Positions 57,351-64,000 of a stretch of 64,000 nucleotides of DNA are shown here, piece after piece (the first letter of the stretch is position 1; the number at the start of each line of letters is the position of its first letter). The stretch is from assembly GCA_020747065.1 (NCBI GenBank), contig JAGMVK010000012.1, positions 1,364,001-1,428,000 of the forward strand, in the 5' to 3' direction. Position numbers and translations under genes: made by a program. This DNA is from Cadophora sp. MPI-SDFR-AT-0126 (lineage: Eukaryota > Ascomycota > Leotiomycetes > Helotiales > Ploettnerulaceae). The notes beneath the pieces are model-generated. The model saw nothing but the letters and a program-made list of their open reading frames with translations. It did not search any database and was not told the origin of the DNA.

Positions 57351-60272
57351 ATGGCTTCACAAAATAGGTGCGTTACAAAGCCTCTTCGCACAGATCCAGC
57401 AATGTGACATTCCTGGAAACACGGGGTCTCGAAAAGGTGGATCACTTTGCTGCTGACCTCGAGGTGGCTGGAATCATTAACCGCCTTCGCAATTTCCTTC
57501 TGCACCATGATCTCTATACTATTGTTTTTCGAAGATCCAACTTGCCATTTTTGCCAGTTTGATGGCTGACTATGCTCCTTCTTACAGTATTTACACGCCG
57601 GGTCAATTTATGAACCCTGGCCCAGCTCCACGACCTCCTACCGATCGACCACGACTTAATCTCACTCCCTCTACCCAAAATCTTCCTGGCAATATGTCCC
57701 AAATGAGCATTAATTCTCCCATCACCCGAACTGCCACATCCACATACACTGGATCGACTGTGTCCCTACCCCTGGCTCGCTCAAACACCAATATGGATGG
57801 TATGGGCGGAGTTGCAATTATTAAAGAGGGCTGGGCTTCCGTCAAGGAGGGCAAGAACTTTATCAGTCCCTGGAAGCAGAAATGGCTTATCTTGCGAAAG
57901 GAGGCTCTCGATTTCCACAAGACCGAAGGCGGCAAGATTTCGTATCAGATCGTTCTGAAAGATGTCCTTGGAGTTTCCCGAGTTGAGGCTGCTGGTACCA
58001 TTTTTGAGATTAAGCGGGCTCTGAACGGATCTTCTACCAATCCAGGTGAGGATGATGGAATTTCAAAGACGCTGCAAATCAGAGTGAAGGGCGATGATGA
58101 CTTGTATGAGTGGATTGACTTCATATATGCGCGCTGCCCGGGTATGGGTGGTGTTAGCAACCCCACTAACTTCAGCCATTCCGTACACGTCGGATTCGAC
58201 CCCCAGACTGGTGAATTTGTTGGTCTACCACCCGAGTGGTCCAAGTTGCTCAACTCGTCCGCCATCACCAAGGAGGATTATGAGCGCAACCCACAGGCTG
58301 TCTTTGAGGTTTTGGAATTCTACTCAGACATCACGAAGCGAGCTCAGAACCCAAATCAGTATCCCAGTCTCACCCCAACACCTCCAACTATGTTGAACCA
58401 GAACAAGCAACTCGGCTATGGTATGAGCGGTGCTAGTGTTGCACCTCCTCGTCCAATCCAGAACAACCAGCGCAACAACAGCTATGGTACACCTCAATCC
58501 TCCACTCCCGCACCTCGCCGACCAACACCCCCAGAGCAACAGCAACAGCGCCAGCAAATGCAACAGATGGCTTCAAACTATGTCGATCCGCAGACTCGTG
58601 AGGACCAAAGACAGAAGCAACTCGAGGCTCAACGCCAGCGGGATAAGGAGCAGCGAGAGAAGGAGATCGAGGAGCAGAACCGTCGGGATATGGAGGCTTA
58701 CAATGCATCTCTTCCAAAGACGCGCCCAACAATTGCTCAGCAAGAGGTTGGTGGATTTGGTGGCGGAAGCACAGACCGATATAATCCTTCCAGAGCTGCA
58801 CCACCTGCGCCAAGACCCCAACAAGGAGGACAGCAAGGACAACCACAGCCCCTCAGAACTCAGAGACAGGCTCCATCGGCACCAACCCCAAGCAATGGCA
58901 ACCGCCCACCAATGAACACCCAGCAAAGCTCCTCATCCGTCAACCAAAGCCAGAATGGAGGTACTCGTTCGCCTGCTAGAGTTGAGAATCAGCGCCCTCA
59001 AGAACCCCGATACCAAAACGGCTCCCAGCCTGCAACTCGTGCCCCAACCAACGGTCAGCAACCACCATCTCGTCTTCCAGCGCCTGTTCAGCAAGTCAAG
59101 CCTCTCAATGTTGCTGCTAAGCAGCCAACTGGAGCCAATGGCATTCAGCAGAACGATGCTGTTAAGGCGGCTGAAGCTGCTTTGACTGCCAAGCCATCCG
59201 CGACCGAGCGCAAACAAGATGTTCGCATGTCCACCATGTCTGAGAATGAAGTTATGGCCAAGCTGAAGGAGGCTGTTTCCAAGGATGACCCTAACTTGTC
59301 ATACTCGAAGCAAAAGAAGATCGGCCAAGGAGCTTCTGGCTCAGTGTATGTTGCTAAGGTCAAGGAGAATCCGGCATCCCCAGTCGCTCGTGAAGTTATT
59401 CGCCAACAGGGCAGCAAAGCTCAAGTGGCTATCAAGCAGATGGATTTGGCGCACCAGCCACGAAAGGAGTTAATTGTTAATGAGATTATGGTCATGAAGG
59501 ACAGCAAGCACCGAAACATTGTCAATTTCCTGGACGCTTTCTTAAGAAACAACTTCACTGAATTGTGGGTTGTTATGGAGTATATGGAGGGAGGTGCTTT
59601 GACTGATGTCATTGACAACAACCCAAGCATCACTGAGGATCAGATCTCCACCATTTGTCTCGAGGTAAGATTCACTCTCCAGTCAAACACTGTTCGTACT
59701 AAGAGATTTTAGACTTGCCGTGGATTGGAGCACTTGCACAATCAGTCTATCATTCATAGAGATATCAAGTCTGATAACGTCCTTCTTGATGCTCGTGGTA
59801 ATGTCAAAATCAGTACGTACAGTGAATAATGCAGTGAAGGTCAACGTACTGACTCAATGTAGCCGATTTTGGATTCTGCGCCAAGCTCACCGAGTCTAAG
59901 TCTAAGCGTGCCACCATGGTTGGTACACCTTACTGGATGGCTCCTGAGGTTGTCAAGCAAAAGGAGTACGGCCCCAAGGTCGATATCTGGTCCCTCGGTA
60001 TCATGGCCATTGAGATGATCGAGTCCGAACCCCCATATCTCAATGAGGAACCCCTCAAGGCACTTTATCTCATCGCTACCAACGGTACTCCACGTCTGAA
60101 GAAGCCCGAGAAATTGAGCAAGGAGCTGAAGGCATTCCTGTCTGTCTGTCTCTGTGTCGACATCCGAAGCAGAGCCTCTGCTCTCGAGCTTCTTCAACAC
60201 GACTTCTTGAAACACGGCTGTGCCTTGGGCAGTTTGGCTGATCTTTTGGCTTTCCGCAAGCACGCCAAGTAG
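57351..60272 (+). CDS. CLA4: CLA4-type p21-activated kinase (PAK)
   Basis: Exons 57351-57367, 57588-59664, 59713-59812 and 59863-60272 give about 867 residues. The kinase responds to Cdc42/Rac and controls polarity and septation. The first exon encodes only MASQN plus two bases; an ATG at 57562 would also open the frame, but it lies over the branch site (CTGAC) and acceptor of the intron. The PH domain covers about residues 65-180 ([20 protein letters not shown]), the CRIB motif is ISNP-like [20 protein letters not shown], and a long Pro/Gln-rich region follows. The kinase domain has [12 protein letters not shown], the Lys in [25 protein letters not shown] and the PAK signature [13 protein letters not shown]. 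The PH-CRIB-kinase order distinguishes CLA4 from STE20. Confidence 0.94.
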
Positions 60273-61186
60273 AATGCGCAACTTATTCCATGAACGATAA
60301 TGATCACGTTTACGACATGACATGTTTGTATTGAGGCAGATTGGGAGTTCGATATTGTTGCTTTTCCAGTTCTGCGGGTTGATATGCATTTGTTCGTGCT
60401 GGATTGCACACACCATCCGGCACGAATACCGGCGTTACGGGTGGCCTTTGTAACTGTGCTCCATAATTCTTCTGCACAGCAGCGCCAGCCCGGTCAGGTC
60501 AGCACTATAAAGCGGTCATACATTGTTTTTGAGGATGTTTTCTAAAGGGGGACCTCTTTGCGAAATCATAAAGGACACACTGGGATATACTTTGTTTACT
60601 TTCGTCCTGTTCATTTCCCACCTCTTCACATTATCTCCTGCCCAAACATGGATGGGAAGGGTTCACACCATGAAGTGGGTGCTGCAAATCGAGACTTGGG
60701 GTTTCAGAATCGAGCATCGGAAGAAAGGACCTGGCGCATGATAGGAATGCATGAAATGAAAAGAATTTGGATTAATGACTTGTATCTTTGTGACTGATGA
60801 TTCTACCCTGAGTGTGTGCCTATCGTCCGACTTCTCACCCTTGTAGCAAAGTCTTTCCTGCATGATAAACGTCCCGTAGCTTGCTCCAAGAGAAACAAAC
60901 GCATGCAGCTTTCCTTCCTGCATGGTATCCACACCTGCAAGAATATCTTCATCTCAACCCCAGACCAGACAAGGGTTCATATGAACTAGCCTCGGCAAGC
61001 GGCTCCCCTGTTTGGTTCTTGACCCTCTCCTTTCATTGGCTGGTTCAACCTCCCATGCTCTGATCCTGGCTCCAACCTTGAGATCTGGTGAGCTCCGTCA
61101 TAACACCTCTCTGCAATTTTCGTTGTCCGCTTAACGAGCGCAGGCAAATCAAACCTGTATCCGTATACTCTCGTCACATAACAGTT
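60273..61186. other. Intergenic region CLA4 / SEC12
   Basis: 914 bp of CLA4 3' flank and SEC12 promoter. Short open frames only; nothing recognised. Confidence 0.4.
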
Positions 61187-63174
61187 ATGGCGCCCTTAAT
61201 ACCATCCGCAAAGGCCACCCTGTCCTATCCTCTTTACGCAGTAGATTTCGACCCTCTCGATTCAACGCGCTTGATTGCAGGAGGCGGAGGAGGCGCGGGG
61301 AGAACAGGCGTTGGGAACAAGATCGTAAGTCCTGCCGGAGGCTTGCTCCCAGATTTCGGAGAGCAAACACTAAAGTCAACATCCAGACCCTTCTCGATGC
61401 ATCGAATCCCAACGAGCTCCAAGAATTGCGCGACATCGAACTCAGCAAGGACGAAGACAATGTAACGAGTTTAGCAGTCGGAGTAGACCAAGATGGGTCG
61501 CCCCTTGTTTTCGCAGGCGTAAACTCCAGCCCTGCAGATGTGGAAAAGGGCAAGAATCTACATTTCCGCATCTTCAGAACAGATGCGTCTGCGACTGCGA
61601 AAGGGAAGGCTGTTGCGAAGAAAGCGACTGCGGATGAGATCGCCGAGATCTCGAGATCCACATTGTTCGCAGGGACGGAGAAGGAGCTGTACCAAAGGAT
61701 TACGAGATTATCGAAACCATTTCAGGGCCAGCCGCAGCTGGGCGCTGTTGCGACGGGGTTGTCTAAGGCAGCGGAAATTGTGCTATTCGATACCACGTCC
61801 ACGAGTTCGCCAAAGCCTAGGGGTGCAGTGCAGAGTAATAAGGAGGCCGTGGATGTGGATTTCATTCAGACAGGGAAGGACGAATACCTATTTGCGTACT
61901 GTGACGAGCACGATATCTATATGAAAAAGATTTCCTCAGTGACGGACGCTGAAGAGCCAGAATGTGTTTACATGACACCTGCCACGAGAGGCCCCGACAG
62001 GCCTACCACTCCGAAATTCCGAGCAATGAGGTTTCTTACGAAGGATTTCATTATCATGCTCACAAATATCGCGAATAATAGTGGGGTCGTCCTGCAGATC
62101 TTCCGCACTCCACCAAGCGGGAAAGGCCAATGCCGACTCTCACAATCGCTACGCCTTCCTGCGCGAATAACCAAAGCCACTGGCCTCGCAGTCTCAAATC
62201 TCACACCTCCGGCCTCACCTACGTCGCAACAAGGCTATACACAATTCGTCATTGCTGTCGCTGGCCACGACATATCCATCTCTCTCTTCAAAGTCGACCT
62301 CCAAGTCGAGGGGACAGCTTCACTAGTATCTAAAATCAAAGCCTTCCGCACCTTCAGAAACGTTCATCCGCTCCAAATTACCGGCCTGGCGTTCTCCAAC
62401 TTCACGCCTCCTATACACCCCGTCACCGCTCAAACTCCTCCACAGCATCTCAAACTCGCAAGTGTAGGTGTGAGCAATACAGTGGTTGTACATACCCTCC
62501 CGCTCTTCCCCGTCCCCTTATCGGTCAAGCGCGGCCAGTCGAAAACACCGCGCTATGTCGTCGCTTTACCATCGTCCGCCGCCGTGTTTGGGATGGGAAT
62601 CTTAGTCTCCATCATTGGCATAGCACTCGCTGCCATCATCATTCAAGGTATCCTCGAGATCCGCGGTGGTGTACCCGTTTACCTGAACGCGAGGGATCAC
62701 CTCCCTGTTGTGTTGCAGGAGAGGTTAGGGAGGCCGTATGAGTTCCCTGAAGGGTACAAACCTGTCCCTTCACCTACCGGGACGGAGGATGCAGTATCGA
62801 AAGTAAACGTTCACCCCACGGGCATAAACCACCATATCGGCGTCCCTCTTGACTCCGAATCTGACTCTGCAATCCCCCTCCCAGAGTTCTTCGAACAGCT
62901 ACAGCTGCAACAACAAGCATCCGGTGACAACGTCGTGCTCCTCCGTGAAGGCGAAGGAGAAGATGCGGGTGTAGAGACGCATGTTCATGATGAGGAGAAG
63001 CATGGGAAGCACGATGCGAAGACTTGGGATGAGTTGCCGAAGGAGCAGAAGGAGGGGTGGAAGAAGAGGTTGAGTGACGCGGGTCATTGGGCTGAGGAGA
63101 TGGGGGAGAGTGTGTTGAAGGGGGTACTGTTTAGTGAGTTGGCGGGCGTGGTCGGGGACGCTGTCAGGGGGTAG
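61187..63174 (+). CDS. SEC12: Sec12-like guanine-nucleotide exchange factor for Sar1
   Basis: Exons 61187-61324 and 61387-63174 join in frame to give about 641 residues. Sec12 is an ER membrane protein that activates Sar1 to start COPII coat assembly. The cytosolic N-terminus shows a WD40-like seven-bladed propeller in outline: PLYAVDFDPLDSTRLIAGGG, the K-loop-like GGGGGAGRTGVGNKI, TLLDASNPNELQEL, VTSLAVGVDQDG and later KFRAMRFLTKDFIIML, ATGLAVSNLTPP, QITGLAFSNFTPP. One membrane segment near residue 460 (FGMGILVSIIGIALAAIIIQGIL) is followed by a lumenal tail rich in Glu and His (DEEKHGKHDAKTWDE). The single membrane anchor near the C-terminus and the K-loop both agree with fungal Sec12. The extended lumenal tail varies among fungi. 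Confidence 0.88.
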
Positions 63175-63596
63175 AGCTGGTGTTGAGATCGACCTTGTGT
63201 GAGGAGGGATAATGGTGTGATTCGGAAGGCGGAGGGTAGTTCAGAGGAACGGGAAAGGTGGAAAGGTGAAGCATGTTATGATATTTGATGAGTCTGCGAT
63301 TCACGAGCCAGATCGATTTGTACGCAGATGTACTGATATGTAGACAGAACTTCGGCACGTGTAAGACATGCATTCCACAACAGCCAAACGTGTTTGTATG
63401 GATGTTTTATATACGTCTATCTCTTCTACATCCGCAGATTGAGAGATAACACGCTAGTGCGTGCAAGGAGTGGCAGGGATCTCCCCTGCCTCTTTTGGCC
63501 CAAGACTGCCACAACAGCAAGCGAGGTGTTGATTATAATCAACGAAGTTATAGCGTTATGGAGTTGTGTAGAGCCCAATACTCCAAATACAGAGGG
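63175..63596. other. Convergent 3' region after SEC12
   Basis: 422 bp between converging stops. Nothing recognised. Confidence 0.4.
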
Positions 63597-64000
63597 CTAG
63601 CTCCTCCACTTCTTGAGTTTATCCAAGATATCAAGCTCAAGATCAATACACATGTCATCCTCCACATCTATATCTATATCTATATCTTCTTCATCATCAC
63701 TTGCGTTGTCTGCTGCCTTCTTGTCGTCTCCTGCAGACAGGCATATCCTCACAACACTTGCGTACGTGCTCCCCGCCGCGAACTTCAGCGCATGCTCAAT
63801 ACTGCCTGTCCCTTTTGCTTCTAAAAGACTGACCTTTGCCTCGTTTATGTCCGTTGCTTCTTCTTTTGATGCGTAAGTTAATGTCACCGGTGGGATCCTG
63901 GAGATCTGGGCCAAGTCGGCCGCCTTCTTCCGGTGGAAATGCAACAGTGTTGTAGTCAAAGTCTCCCAGAGCCCGATCTCCGTCAAGACGCAACCGAGTC
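63597..64000 (-). CDS. C-terminal fragment of an unrecognised gene
   Basis: The minus frame is open from the window edge to a TAG at 63597-63599 (about 133 residues). It reads LTEIGLWETLTTTLLHFHRK, then ISRIPPVTLTYASKEEATD, GSIEHALKFAAGSTYASVVR and an acidic tail with an ID repeat (DEEDIDIDIDVEDD) before the end LDILDKLKKWRS. The tail comes from an ATATCT-type microsatellite at about 63668-63692. No family was recognised. A donor-like GTCAGT inside suggests that an intron could exist, so the reading at the N-terminal side is uncertain. A second open frame covers part of the same bases. Confidence 0.35.
   Translation of the reverse strand, partial: LGCVLTEIGLWETLTTTLLHFHRKKAADLAQISRIPPVTLTYASKEEATDINEAKVSLLEAKGTGSIEHALKFAAGSTYASVVRICLSAGDDKKAADNASDDEEDIDIDIDVEDDMCIDLELDILDKLKKWRS

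Overview
The window is nuclear DNA from a filamentous ascomycete (Pezizomycotina). Most genes carry short GT-AG introns of about 50-80 nt with CTRAC-like branch sites. Proteins of typical filamentous-fungal type are present: a STAND-type N-terminal domain fused to ankyrin repeats, a URC1 uracil-catabolism enzyme, a CLA4 PAK kinase, secreted proteins with Kex2-like KR sites, and a decayed transporter with RIP-like mutations. The class is not certain; Leotiomycetes or Sordariomycetes would fit. No rRNA, tRNA, CRISPR array or intact transposon was recognised.

Left block (1-17.5 kb), mostly core genes: the N-terminus of a probable WAPL cohesin-release factor (-), uracil phosphoribosyltransferase (+), the elongation factor Elf1 (-), the GTP-cyclohydrolase-II-like URC1 (+, about 18 introns), 3.4 kb with no gene seen, an orphan Ser-rich small protein (+), ribosomal protein eS1 (+), a Rab18-like GTPase (+) and a mitochondrial ABHD11-like hydrolase (-). 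UPRT and URC1 lie about 2 kb apart with only Elf1 between them, so this looks like a partial pyrimidine salvage/catabolism cluster.

Middle block (18-47.5 kb), mostly accessory: a XanA-like 2-oxoglutarate dioxygenase, a fungal multispan membrane protein, a degenerate protein-kinase-like gene, an aldo-keto reductase convergent with a bZIP factor, a STAND-N/ankyrin protein, a small secreted Cys-containing protein with tandemly duplicated last exons, an orphan ORF, a RING-ZZ-SH3 protein, a decayed chitin-binding (CBM18) gene, a calycin-like protein, an MFS transporter pseudogene and a type II membrane glycosyltransferase-like protein. Gene-free stretches of 1-2 kb separate many of these.

Right block (47.5-64 kb), again mostly core: RPF1 (-) and GRS1 (+) share a short divergent promoter; then come a GST, a secreted SnoaL-like protein, CLA4, SEC12, and the C-terminal piece of an unrecognised gene at the edge.

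The best candidates for something undescribed are the two alternative 3'-terminal exons of the small secreted protein (33.08-33.37 kb), together with an in-frame stop between its signal-like segment and the rest. The UPRT/URC1 cluster, the RIP-like MFS pseudogene and a GC-AG intron in GRS1 are also worth checking. All calls rest on reading the sequence; no database search was run.
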